Of a DNA stretch of 64,000 nt, positions 25,159-34,197 are shown one piece after another. Each line of letters opens with the position of its first letter. Position 1 is the stretch's first letter. The stretch is taken from assembly GCF_003323745.1 (NCBI RefSeq), contig NZ_QOIL01000011.1, forward strand, positions 62,001-126,000, written 5' to 3'. The stretch comes from Sphaerisporangium album. Its GTDB lineage: Bacteria > Actinomycetota > Actinomycetes > Streptosporangiales > Streptosporangiaceae. Under the pieces are notes generated by a model. The model saw nothing but the letters and a program-made list of their open reading frames with translations. It searched no databases and was not told the DNA's origin. Made by a program: the position numbers and the translations under genes.

Positions 25159-28080
25159 GTGGCGGATCATGGTGGAATGCCGATGTCCTGGCGTCGGATG
25201 CTTCGCGGGGCGCTGGTCGCCTTCCAGGCGGTCGTCCTCGCCACGTCGGGCCCGCTCGGAGCGGCGTGGGCCGTGACGCCCGCCTCGCACGACGGGTACG
25301 GCCGGGGCCGGGCCGCCTGCCCGCCGACCTCGGTCATCTGCCTGGAGAACAGCCTGCCCGGCAACCCTCCCAGTCAGTGGGACATCGTCGGCGCGGGCGA
25401 TCCCTCGATCCAGGGCTACGCCACCCAGATGAGCGTGAACCACGGCGAGACGGTGAACTTCAAGATCGCCACCACCTCGTCGAACTACCGCCTGGACATC
25501 TACCGCATCGGCTACTACGGCGGCATGGGCGCGCGGCAGATCGCGACGGTCCTCCCGTCCGTCCCCCTGCCGCAGACACAGCCGACCTGCGTGAGCGACG
25601 CGTCGACCGGGCTGGTCGACTGCGGCAACTGGGCGGTCTCGGCCTCGTGGGCGGTGCCGGCGACCGCCGTCTCCGGCGTCTACATAGCCAAACTGGTACG
25701 GCAGGACACCGGTGGGGCGAGCCAGATCATCTTCGTCGTGCGGGACGACGCGCGAGGGTCCACCCTGCTCGTGCAGACCTCCGACGCCACCTGGCAGGCC
25801 TACAACACCTACGGCGGCAACAGCCTGTACGCCGGCCAGCCCGCCGGCCGCGCCTACAAGGTCAGCTACAACCGGCCGTTCCTCACCCGCGACCCCAACG
25901 TCTCGCCGCAGAGCTTCTTCTACAACTCCGAGTACCCGATGGTCCGCTGGCTGGAGGCCAACGGCTACGACGTCAGCTACACCACCGGCACCGACACCGC
26001 CTCGCGCCCGGCCGAACTGCTGGAGCACAAGACGTTCCTGTCGGTGGGCCACGACGAGTACTGGTCCAACGACATGCGCAGCAACGTGGAGAACGCCCGG
26101 AACAACGGGGTCAACCTCGCCTTCTTCTCCGGCAACGAGATCTTCTGGAAGACGCGGTGGGAGCCCAGCATCGACGGGACGTCGACACCGTTCCGCACGA
26201 TGGTCTGCTACAAGGAGACGCTGGCCAACGCCAAGATCGATCCCAGCCCGCAGTGGACCGGCACCTGGCGCGACCCGCGCTTCTCCCCGCCGTCGGACGG
26301 CGGCCGGCCGGAGAACGCCCTGACCGGCACCCTTTTCATGGTCAACGGCATCGCCAGCGACGCGACCACCGTCCCGGCCGATGTCGCGAGCCTGCGAGAG
26401 TGGAAGAACACCAGCGTCGCCAACCTGCAACCCGGGCAGATGATCACGTTCCCCGCGGGTGTGCTCGGCTACGAATGGGACGAGGCGCCGGACAACCCGA
26501 CCCGGCCGCCCGGGCTGGTGGACATGTCCTCGACCACGGTCGTCCTGCCGAATCGGTATCTGCTGAACTATGGCAGCGTCTACGGCGCCGGAGTGGCGAC
26601 CAACAAACTCACCCTCTACAAGCACAGCAGCGGCGCGCTCGTGCTGGGCACCGGCACCACCCAGTGGTCCTGGGGCCTGGACGCCGTCCACGACCGGCCG
26701 GGCACTCCCACGGACATCAACATGCAGCAGTTCACGGTCAACGTCCTGGCGGACATGGGGGCGCAGCCCGCGAGCATCCAGCCCGGCCTGGTCATCGCCA
26801 CCCCCTCGACGGACACCTCGCCTCCCGTGGCGACGATCGCGAGCCCGGCGAGCGGCGTGTCCCTGCTGAGCGGCGTGTCCACCGTCATCCAGGGAACGGC
26901 CACCGACACCGGGGGCGGCGTCGTGGCGGCCATGGAGGTGTCGCTGGACGGCGGCGCGACCTGGCGGCAGGCGATCGGGCGCGACACCTGGCAGTACACC
27001 TGGACGCCCACCGTGGCCGGACCGGCGACGATCATGGCGCGGGCGATCGACGACATCGGTAACATCCAGCCGGTGCCGGCCTCGGTGAACGTGAACGTGG
27101 TCCTCACCAACTCCATCTGGTCCCCGAGCACGGTGCCTGCCATCGCGGCGCAGAACGACCCGAAATCGGTGGAGGTCGGGGTGAAGTTCACCACCACGGC
27201 CGCGGGCACGATCAACGGCATCCGGTTCTACAAGGGCTCGACCAACACCGGCACGCACGTGGGCAACCTGTGGAGCTCGACCGGGCAGCTCCTCGCGCGG
27301 GCCACGTTCACCAACGAGACCAACAACGGCTGGCAGTCGGTGACCTTCTCGACACCCGTGCAGGTGACCCCCGGCACCACCTATGTGGCGTCGTACTTCG
27401 CCCCGCAGGGCATGTACGCGAAGGACACGCCGTACTTCACCCAGGCGGTGGTGAACGGGCCGCTCACCGCCCTCGCGAACGGCACCGACGGCGGCAACGG
27501 CGTGTACACGTACGCGACGACCACGACCTTCCCGACGAGCACCTACCAGGCGACCAACTACTGGACGGACGTCATCTTCGTACAGCAGGCCACGACCAGC
27601 AGCCTGTGGAACGACGCGACGATCCCGGCGAACACGTCCTGGCCCGACCCCAAGTCGGTGGTGCTCGGAGTGAAGTTCACGTCGTCGGTCAACGGCGTGA
27701 TCAAGGGAATCCGGTTCTACAAGGGGGCCGGGAACACCGGGACGCACATCGGAAGCCTGTGGAGCAACACCGGCCAGCTCCTGGCCAGCGCCACCTTCAC
27801 CAACGAGACCGCGTCCGGCTGGCAGCAGGTCACCTTCGCGAACCCCGTCCCGATCACCGCCGGCACGACCTACGTCGCGTCCTACCTCGCGCCGTCGGGG
27901 AACTACGCGACGAACCGGCCGTACTTCACCACGGCGTACGTGAACGCCCCGCTGACCGCCCTCGCGAGCGGCACGGACGGGCCGAACGGCGTCTACGCGT
28001 ACAGCGCGACGAACGTGTTCCCCACCCAGACCTTCCAGATGACCAACTACTGGGTCGACGTGCTCTTCAGCACCAGTTGA
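25159..28080 (+). CDS. Secreted N,N-dimethylformamidase-like protein with two DUF4082 domains
   Basis: This is a 973-residue protein from GTG 25159 (GGGGGAG 6 bp upstream; ATGs at 25177 and 25183 are alternatives). A signal peptide precedes a large domain (about residues 50-570) that resembles the large subunit of N,N-dimethylformamidase, with RIGYYGGMGAR, SVGHDEYW and FFSGNEIFWKTRWE. An Ig-like domain (GGGVVAAMEVSLDGG) follows, then two DUF4082 repeats (each with GIRFYKG, NTGTH and LLA.ATFTNET) about 150 residues long. Real amidase activity is uncertain. The domain set is more like an extracellular sugar- or wall-associated protein. It is divergent from the DUF3494 gene and lies inside the glycan locus. 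Confidence 0.8.
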   Translation: MADHGGMPMSWRRMLRGALVAFQAVVLATSGPLGAAWAVTPASHDGYGRGRAACPPTSVICLENSLPGNPPSQWDIVGAGDPSIQGYATQMSVNHGETVNFKIATTSSNYRLDIYRIGYYGGMGARQIATVLPSVPLPQTQPTCVSDASTGLVDCGNWAVSASWAVPATAVSGVYIAKLVRQDTGGASQIIFVVRDDARGSTLLVQTSDATWQAYNTYGGNSLYAGQPAGRAYKVSYNRPFLTRDPNVSPQSFFYNSEYPMVRWLEANGYDVSYTTGTDTASRPAELLEHKTFLSVGHDEYWSNDMRSNVENARNNGVNLAFFSGNEIFWKTRWEPSIDGTSTPFRTMVCYKETLANAKIDPSPQWTGTWRDPRFSPPSDGGRPENALTGTLFMVNGIASDATTVPADVASLREWKNTSVANLQPGQMITFPAGVLGYEWDEAPDNPTRPPGLVDMSSTTVVLPNRYLLNYGSVYGAGVATNKLTLYKHSSGALVLGTGTTQWSWGLDAVHDRPGTPTDINMQQFTVNVLADMGAQPASIQPGLVIATPSTDTSPPVATIASPASGVSLLSGVSTVIQGTATDTGGGVVAAMEVSLDGGATWRQAIGRDTWQYTWTPTVAGPATIMARAIDDIGNIQPVPASVNVNVVLTNSIWSPSTVPAIAAQNDPKSVEVGVKFTTTAAGTINGIRFYKGSTNTGTHVGNLWSSTGQLLARATFTNETNNGWQSVTFSTPVQVTPGTTYVASYFAPQGMYAKDTPYFTQAVVNGPLTALANGTDGGNGVYTYATTTTFPTSTYQATNYWTDVIFVQQATTSSLWNDATIPANTSWPDPKSVVLGVKFTSSVNGVIKGIRFYKGAGNTGTHIGSLWSNTGQLLASATFTNETASGWQQVTFANPVPITAGTTYVASYLAPSGNYATNRPYFTTAYVNAPLTALASGTDGPNGVYAYSATNVFPTQTFQMTNYWVDVLFSTS

Positions 28081-28246
28081 CGGCGCCCACCCCTGGGCAC
28101 GGCAAGGTGTCGAACGCGTTTCGGCAAAGGCGGGGGAGGGCGCGGGCCCGCGGGTCCGCCCCGGCGTAGGTTGAGCCCGTCATGATCGGGACGGGCGGCC
28201 CGTCGCCGGCTCGGCGGAGGGACGCGGGCGAGATGAAGGTGAGCGT

Positions 28247-29233
28247 GTGAAGATCCTCGTCACCGGCGGGGCCGGGTTCATCGGCTCCCACTATGTGCGC
28301 GCCCTGCTGACCGGCGCCTACCCCGGGCTGGAGGACGCGCGGGTGACCGTCCTCGACAAGCTCACCTACGCGGGCAACCCGGCCAACCTGGCCCCCGTCT
28401 CCGCGAGCCCGCGCTTCACGTTCGTCCGCGGCGACATCGCCGACCCGCGCGTCACCGCCGGGGTCGTCCCCGGGCACGACGTGGTGGTGAACTTCGCCGC
28501 CGAGACCCACGTCGACCGCTCGATCACCGGGGCGGCGGACTTCGTCGTGTCCAACGTGCTCGGCACCCAGACCCTGTTGCAGGCGGCGCTGGACGCCGGG
28601 GTGCGCACCGTCGTGCAGGTCTCCACCGACGAGGTGTACGGCTCGATCGCCGAGGGCGCCTGGGACGAGGACGAGCCGCTGCTGCCCAACTCGCCCTACT
28701 CCGCCGCCAAGGCGGGCGCCGACCTGCTGTGCCGCGCCTACCACCGCACCTACGGCCTGGACGTGCGGGTGACCCGCTGCTCCAACAACTACGGCCCCTA
28801 CCAGTACCCGGAGAAGCTCATCCCGCTGGTCGTCACCAACCTGCTCGACGGGGTGCGCGTGCCGCTGTACGGCGACGGGCTCAACGTCCGCGAGTGGTTG
28901 CACGTCGACGACCACTGCCGGGCGATCCAGCTCGTGCTGGAGAAGGGGTCGCCCGGCGAGGTGTACAACGTCGGGGGCGGCGTCGAGCTCACCAACCGCG
29001 AGCTGGTCGGCCGGCTGCTGGACGCCTGCGGCGCCGGCTGGGACCTGGTCGACCACGTCGAGGACCGGCCCGGGCACGACCGCCGGTACGCCGTCGACGG
29101 CGGGAAGATCCGGTCCATCGGGTACGAGCCCCTGGCCGGGTTCGACCAGGGGCTCGACGAGGTGGTGCGCTGGTACGGGGCCAACCAGGCGTGGTGGCGG
29201 CCGCTGAGGCGCCGCTCGGGAGGGCGTGCCTGA
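28247..29233 (+). CDS. rmlB: dTDP-glucose 4,6-dehydratase
   Basis: This 328-residue extended SDR has VTGGAGFIGSHYVR at the N terminus, AAETHVDRSI, the catalytic STDEVYG (Thr-Asp-Glu) and YSAAK (Tyr/Lys), and GDGLNVREWLHVDDHC, all diagnostic of RmlB. It turns dTDP-glucose into dTDP-4-keto-6-deoxyglucose in the cytoplasm. No rmlC or rmlD is seen in the window, so the keto-sugar probably goes to WecE rather than to L-rhamnose. The GTG start has GGTGAG just upstream. It converges on the GT-C-like gene with only a few bases between stops. Confidence 0.93.
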   Translation: MKILVTGGAGFIGSHYVRALLTGAYPGLEDARVTVLDKLTYAGNPANLAPVSASPRFTFVRGDIADPRVTAGVVPGHDVVVNFAAETHVDRSITGAADFVVSNVLGTQTLLQAALDAGVRTVVQVSTDEVYGSIAEGAWDEDEPLLPNSPYSAAKAGADLLCRAYHRTYGLDVRVTRCSNNYGPYQYPEKLIPLVVTNLLDGVRVPLYGDGLNVREWLHVDDHCRAIQLVLEKGSPGEVYNVGGGVELTNRELVGRLLDACGAGWDLVDHVEDRPGHDRRYAVDGGKIRSIGYEPLAGFDQGLDEVVRWYGANQAWWRPLRRRSGGRA

Positions 29234-29239
29234 CGGCCC

Positions 29240-31639
29240 TCACGGGCCCGGGGGGCGGTCCGGTATCCGGTAGACCGCGTAGTCGCCGTAGCGCACCTGG
29301 AAGGACGCGAAGCGCCCGACCGCCTCCGGGCGGCGGAGGAGCCGCTCGTCGGCGACCAGCCAGCGCACGCCGTACCGCTCGCGCAGCGTCGCGACCGCCC
29401 GCGCCGAGGGCGCCTCGAAGACGGCGTCGCCGGCCCGCAGACGCGCGGCGTCCCAGAAGGGCCGCTCGGTGAACGGCAGGTCCGGCCTTCCCCGGTCCAG
29501 GTTGGCGGCGGTGTAGGCCCAGCCCTCCACGAGCACGCGCCGCTCGGTCAGGGCCGACACCCAGAAGTGGCGGCTGTCGCACGGCCGGTCGTACCCCCAG
29601 CGGCAGTGCGCGTTCGTGGCGACCAGGTCGCCCGGCCCCGAATGCGCGCGCAGCCACCGCGCCGCCCGCAGCGCGCCGCGTGGGACCTGCTCGGGCGTGG
29701 GGTGATCGGCCGCGTTCAGGTTGCTGTCCGCGCCGTGGCTGAGATGGTTCAGCACGCGCGCCTGCCAGGCGGCGGGCACGCCGGCCGCCGAGACCGCCAC
29801 GACCAGCAGTGCCCAGGCGGCCGCGCGCCTCGGTTCCGTCAGGGACGCGGCCACCAGCGACGCGGTGCCGATCAGGATGAGCAGGACGGCGAAGGGCAGG
29901 AACAGGCCGACGCTCCTCTCTCCGGGCGGCAGCGGGACCTGGACGCCGCACACCACGCGGACCAGGCCCGCCACGGCCGTCCCGGCGACCGCCGCGACGA
30001 TGATCGGCCGGATGCCCGGCCGGCCCTCGCGCACGGCGGTGACCAGGCCGTACGCGGCGAGCACCGCCAGGTACGGGTAGCACGACTGCAGGAAGTACCC
30101 CTGGTTGAGGTCGCCCGCGCTGCCGAGCAGCAGCATCAGCGCGGCCCCCGCCGCAGACAGGCCGAGCATCAGCGTCACGGCGGGGCGCAGGAGCAGCAGG
30201 GGCCGGGCGAGCAGCCCGAGGGCGCCGCACCACGTCACGCCCCAGCACGTCACGAACACCAGGGCGAACCCGGCCACCAGCCCGGCGGTGGCCTGCCGTC
30301 CCGCCAGCTCCGCCCACGTCGCGCGGACCACCGACAGCGGGTCGATCGTCATTCCCTGCCGGGCCCCGGCGAACAGCACGACCTGCGCGAACGCCAGGGC
30401 GGCCGCCGTCATGCCGAGCGCCGTGAGCGCGGCGCGCGGGAGACGGCGCAGCCGCACCGCCTCGGCGGCCGTCACCACCGCCAGGGCCGCCGCGAGCAGG
30501 GGAAGGTACGGAGCCTTGGCCCCCGCGACGGACACCAGCAGCACGGCGAGCAGCGCCCACCGGGCACGGCCGCCTCCCGGCCGCGCGAGCAGGTCCGCGA
30601 GCAGCAGCATCACGGGTGCGAACAGCAGGGCGCCGAAGGTCTGCGTCGGGCTGTTCCAGGGCACGTGCAGCACGCCGGTCCAGCGCATCAGGCCGTTGGC
30701 GTTCGCGTACAGGCTCGGCGCCGCCACCAGCAGCGTCCCGGCCACGGCCATCGCGCCCCCGGCCGCCGAGCCGATGACCCGCCGGCCCGTCATGCCGACG
30801 ATGACCGCGAAGGCCACCAGCATGGGCAGCACGGACAGGCGGGTGACCAGCGTCAGCGGCTCCACCCCGGTGATCCAGCTCGACGCCGCCAGATGCGCGT
30901 AGGCGAACCAGTGGTAGTTCAGCGGCTCCCCGGCGACGATGGGGAGCTGCGGCGGCATGTGGTTCCTCAGCTCACCTACCAGGGACAGGTGGAACGGCAG
31001 GTCGACGTGGGACCAGCCGGCCTCCGGCCAGGTGGGCGCGGTGACGCGGAAGCAGATGAAGGCGCTCCACCCGGTGAGGTACACGACCGTCCCGGCCGAG
31101 AACCACCTCTGCCACGGCGGGACGTCCCGGCGCGGGCGCGTCCTCCAGAAGGGGCGCAGCCGGGGGACCAGCAGGAACGCGGCGTACACCGAGACCGGCC
31201 ACGCCAGGACGAGCAGGGGCGCGCCGAGCGCCCTCGCGGGGATGTAGGCGAGCACCTCGGCGGCGTAGCCGGTCGCGAGGCCGAGCGCGAGGTCCTCGGG
31301 CAGCGTGCGGCGTCCCCGGTACGCGGCCCGCGCCAGCAGCGTGCCGGGGACCGCGACGCACACGGCCAGGTAGACGCAGAAGAACGCCAGGTCCCGAACC
31401 GAGACGCCGTAGTGGGCGAGCACCGGGAGGGGGAAGCCGCCCGCCACGACGCCGGGTACCCATCGGGAGGTCAGAAGGCGGCGCGCCGGACCTCCCAGGC
31501 GTCCTCGCCGGGAGACAGGCGCGGCCGGGGAGCCCGAGGGCGCGGGCCGCGGCGGCGCCGCGGTGCCGGCCGGTGAGGGACCACCGGCCGGCGCGATCCG
31601 GCCGCGCGCGGTGGCGCCGGCCGGCGGATTCGTCGTCAT
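29240..31639 (-). CDS. Large polytopic membrane protein, GT-C glycosyltransferase-like (paralogue of 14522-16906)
   Basis: This is a 799-residue protein with a Pro/Ala-rich cytoplasmic N terminus of about 50 residues, about 13 helices and a soluble C-terminal domain. It shares with the protein at 14522-16906 the early helices (ALFCAYLA versus AFFCVYLA type), PLNYHWFAY, SPTQTFGALLFA, and the C-terminal LVATNAHC, ALTERR, LVEGW series. The duplication is therefore old, with extensive sequence change. A role in glycosyl transfer outside the membrane is inferred from topology and location only. Its upstream neighbour on the same strand is the sugar dehydrogenase gene, 102 bp away. Confidence 0.65.
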   Translation of the reverse strand: MTTNPPAGATARGRIAPAGGPSPAGTAAPPRPAPSGSPAAPVSRRGRLGGPARRLLTSRWVPGVVAGGFPLPVLAHYGVSVRDLAFFCVYLAVCVAVPGTLLARAAYRGRRTLPEDLALGLATGYAAEVLAYIPARALGAPLLVLAWPVSVYAAFLLVPRLRPFWRTRPRRDVPPWQRWFSAGTVVYLTGWSAFICFRVTAPTWPEAGWSHVDLPFHLSLVGELRNHMPPQLPIVAGEPLNYHWFAYAHLAASSWITGVEPLTLVTRLSVLPMLVAFAVIVGMTGRRVIGSAAGGAMAVAGTLLVAAPSLYANANGLMRWTGVLHVPWNSPTQTFGALLFAPVMLLLADLLARPGGGRARWALLAVLLVSVAGAKAPYLPLLAAALAVVTAAEAVRLRRLPRAALTALGMTAAALAFAQVVLFAGARQGMTIDPLSVVRATWAELAGRQATAGLVAGFALVFVTCWGVTWCGALGLLARPLLLLRPAVTLMLGLSAAGAALMLLLGSAGDLNQGYFLQSCYPYLAVLAAYGLVTAVREGRPGIRPIIVAAVAGTAVAGLVRVVCGVQVPLPPGERSVGLFLPFAVLLILIGTASLVAASLTEPRRAAAWALLVVAVSAAGVPAAWQARVLNHLSHGADSNLNAADHPTPEQVPRGALRAARWLRAHSGPGDLVATNAHCRWGYDRPCDSRHFWVSALTERRVLVEGWAYTAANLDRGRPDLPFTERPFWDAARLRAGDAVFEAPSARAVATLRERYGVRWLVADERLLRRPEAVGRFASFQVRYGDYAVYRIPDRPPGP

Positions 31640-31741
31640 GGGCGAAAGCTAGGGGTCCTGACCTGCCGGAACGGCCCCGGACGCCCTCAGGCGGCGATCT
31701 TCTTACCGGCCTTTTATCCCCCGCCGCATCCGCCCGCGGGG

Positions 31742-33001
31742 TCACAGGCGCTCGACGTTGGGACCCTTGCACCGGTTGCGCGTGTCGAAGACGTACGCGG
31801 CGGCCCGCTGCACCATCTCGTAGTCGAAGCGCTCGTGGTCGGTGAGGACGACCACCACGTCCGCCTGGGCCATCTCCCAGGCCGTCGCCTCGACCAGCGT
31901 GAGCCCGCCGGGCAACGGGTGGGCGTCCACGTGCGGGTCGGCCGCCTTGACCTCCGCGCCGAGCTTGATCAGCGCCTTGACCACCTCGATCGCCGGGGAC
32001 TCCCTGATGTCGCCGGTGTTCTTCTTGTAGGCCAGGCCGAGAGCGAGGATCTTGCTGCGCAGCACCGGCTTGCCCTGCCGGTTCAGTGCGAGCGAGAGCC
32101 GGTGCACCACGTAGTCCGGCATGTGGTCGTTGATGTCGTTGGCGAGCTCGACGAACCGGAAGTTGTGCCCCAGGCTGCGCTTGACCTTCCACGACAGGTA
32201 CGACGGGTCGATCGGCAGGCAGTGCCCGCCCACGCCCGGCCCCGGCGTGAACCGCATGTAGCCGAAAGGCTTGGTCGAGGCCGCGTCGATGGCCTCCCAC
32301 ACGTCGATGCCGAGCTGCTCGGCGAAGATGGACAGCTCGTTCACCAGCGCCACGTTGACGTGCCTGAAGGTGTTCTCCAGCAGCTTGCACAGCTCGGCCA
32401 CCCGGGGGGAGGACACCGGGACGGCGTGCTCCACGATGCGCTCGTAGAAGTCCCGCACCTTGCGCAGCGACGCCGGGTCGATGCCCGAGACGATCTTCGG
32501 CGTGTTCTCCAGGCGCCAGCGCGGGTTGCCCGGGTCGATGCGCTCGGGGCTGTACCCGAGCGAGAAGTCCTCGGGCGTGCGCAGCTCGGAGCCCTCCTCC
32601 AGCACGCCGCGCAGGTGCTCCTCCGTCGTGCCCGGGTACGTCGTCGACTCCAGGACGACCGTCGCCCCCGGCCGGACGAACGGCGCGATCGAGCGGCCGG
32701 CCTCGGTGATGTGCCGCAGGTCCGGGACGCCCTCCCGCAGCGGCGTCGGCACCGTGATCACGCACACGTCGAAGCCCGCCGCCCGCGCGTAGTCGGTGGT
32801 GGCGAGGTACCGGCCGGAGCCGCGCGCCTCCGCCAGCACGTCGTCGCCGACGTCCTCGATGTAGGACTCGCCGGCGTTGAGCCGCTTGACCCTCCAGGCG
32901 TCGACGTCGAGCCCCACGACGTCGAACCCCGCCTCCACCGCGCGCATGGCGAGCGGCAGGCCGACGTATCCCTGTCCGACCACCACCAGTTTGTCGCCCA
33001 C
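31742..33001 (-). CDS. UDP-sugar 6-dehydrogenase, WecC/WbpA-like
   Basis: This 419-residue member of the UDP-glucose/GDP-mannose dehydrogenase family has an N-terminal VVGQGYVGLPLA NAD site, ESTTYPGTTE, and GPGVGGHCLPIDPSYLSWK with the catalytic Cys. The LPIDPSYLSWK form is that of enzymes acting on UDP-N-acetylhexosamines (WbpA, TviB, WecC type) rather than plain UDP-glucose, so a UDP-HexNAc uronic acid is the likely product. The NAD-dependent double oxidation occurs in the cytoplasm. The start is GTG 33001 with a GGGGGG site. It ends the glycan locus. Confidence 0.85.
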   Translation of the reverse strand: MGDKLVVVGQGYVGLPLAMRAVEAGFDVVGLDVDAWRVKRLNAGESYIEDVGDDVLAEARGSGRYLATTDYARAAGFDVCVITVPTPLREGVPDLRHITEAGRSIAPFVRPGATVVLESTTYPGTTEEHLRGVLEEGSELRTPEDFSLGYSPERIDPGNPRWRLENTPKIVSGIDPASLRKVRDFYERIVEHAVPVSSPRVAELCKLLENTFRHVNVALVNELSIFAEQLGIDVWEAIDAASTKPFGYMRFTPGPGVGGHCLPIDPSYLSWKVKRSLGHNFRFVELANDINDHMPDYVVHRLSLALNRQGKPVLRSKILALGLAYKKNTGDIRESPAIEVVKALIKLGAEVKAADPHVDAHPLPGGLTLVEATAWEMAQADVVVVLTDHERFDYEMVQRAAAYVFDTRNRCKGPNVERL

Positions 33002-33177
33002 GTCAGGACCCCCCGTAGTTCGGCTACGTGGCCCGACTGTAGGCGTACGCGCGCGGCGCGACGATCATTCGCCGCGTGCGCGCGTGTCGCCCGCGTGATG
33101 GTAGAACCGGTGATGACCTGCGGTGATGTCCGGACGATGCCGCGAAGGCGCCTGGGTGTCGCGCGGGGCGCGCGGCC

Positions 33178-33927
33178 TCAGCGGCCGATGAGCGAGGAGA
33201 CGCGGTCGATCACGCCGAGCGGCACGTGCCGCGCGATCGCCGAGATGGCCTTGTACCGCGCGTCGGGAACGCTGACCGTCACGCCGCGGGCGAAGTCGCG
33301 CATGGCGGCGTCCACCACCCGGTCGGCCGACAGCCACAGGAAGTCGGGGATGCCGGAGGTGTCGATCGACGCCCGCTCGTGGAACTCCGTCCGCACGAAG
33401 CCGGGGCACAGCGCCATGACGTGCACGCGCGGCTCGGGCACCTTGGCCGCCAGCCCCGCGCTGAAGTTCACCACCCACGCCTTGGACGCGCTGTAGGTGC
33501 TGTCGGCGATGAAGGCCGCCACCGACGCGACGTTGATGACGCCGCCGCGCCCGCGCGCCCGGATGCCCGGCAGCGCGGCCAGCGTGAGCCGCAGCATCGC
33601 CTCGCAGTGCACGCGCAGCATCGTGACCTCCTCGGCCACAGGCACCTCCAGGGCCGCGCCGCTGTGCGCGAAACCGGCGTTGTTGACCAGCAGGTCGACG
33701 CCCTCGCCGAGCCGTTCCTCCACGGCCGCGACGCCCTTCTCGCCCGACAGGTCGGCGGCGAGCGCGTCGGCCCGCACGCCGTACCTGCGGTGCAGCGTGC
33801 GGGCCGTCGCGTCGAGGCGCTTGTCGTCGCGGGCGACCAGGACCAGCGAGAAGCCGTCGGCGGCGAGCCTGCGGGCGAAGGCGGCGCCGAGGCCGGCGGT
33901 CGCGCCCGTGATGAGTGCGGTAGGCAT
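33178..33927 (-). CDS. Short-chain dehydrogenase/reductase
   Basis: This is a 249-residue classical SDR: ITGATAGLGAAFA cofactor loop, NNAGF, an active-site Ser region (INVASVAAF) and YSASK catalytic Tyr/Lys. LVLVARDDKRL, with Arg after the second strand, suggests NADP preference. The C-terminal part (PGFVRTEFHERA) matches DltE-like/ketoreductase-type SDRs. The substrate is unknown. It is separated from the dehydrogenase by 176 bp and its own start lacks a strong ribosome site, so regulation is not evident. Confidence 0.85.
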   Translation of the reverse strand: MPTALITGATAGLGAAFARRLAADGFSLVLVARDDKRLDATARTLHRRYGVRADALAADLSGEKGVAAVEERLGEGVDLLVNNAGFAHSGAALEVPVAEEVTMLRVHCEAMLRLTLAALPGIRARGRGGVINVASVAAFIADSTYSASKAWVVNFSAGLAAKVPEPRVHVMALCPGFVRTEFHERASIDTSGIPDFLWLSADRVVDAAMRDFARGVTVSVPDARYKAISAIARHVPLGVIDRVSSLIGR

Positions 33928-34141
33928 GGGGGCAGACTAGCCGCTCCCGCCCCGCGCCCCGTTCAGCCTGGCAGGCGGGCACTGGCCCGCCCAGGCGCGT
34001 GCCGCCTGCCTGGCGATGACGCGCAACGAGGTGGGCCAGGATGAGCGGAGTCAGCCCTGAGCGACGGCGTTGAAGCCGTGGGCTGTTCCGGCCTGTCCCC
34101 CTGCCAACGCGATCAGGACGAACTGAACCAGGCGGCAGGCG

Positions 34142-34178
34142 CGGACGAGTCCCGTCCCTTCCTGGCGGGACTCGTCCG
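34142..34178 (-). terminator. Perfect 13-bp hairpin after the pirin gene
   Basis: CGGACGAGTCCCG (34142-34154) pairs perfectly with CGGGACTCGTCCG (34166-34178) around an 11-nt loop. It lies 19 bp past the pirin stop codon and is the strongest inverted repeat seen here. It lacks a U-tract. A terminator is the simplest reading. Confidence 0.75.
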
Positions 34179-34197
34179 TATATGGTCCTGGCGAGCC

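Noticed and set aside
24883..27747. Minus-strand open frame of 954 codons
   Set aside because: It is antisense to the dimethylformamidase-like gene, with low-complexity Arg/Gly/Val-rich translation and no recognisable domain.
34142..34178. Hairpin considered as part of a mobile element end
   Set aside because: No transposase or target-site duplication is near; its position just after the pirin stop fits a terminator.
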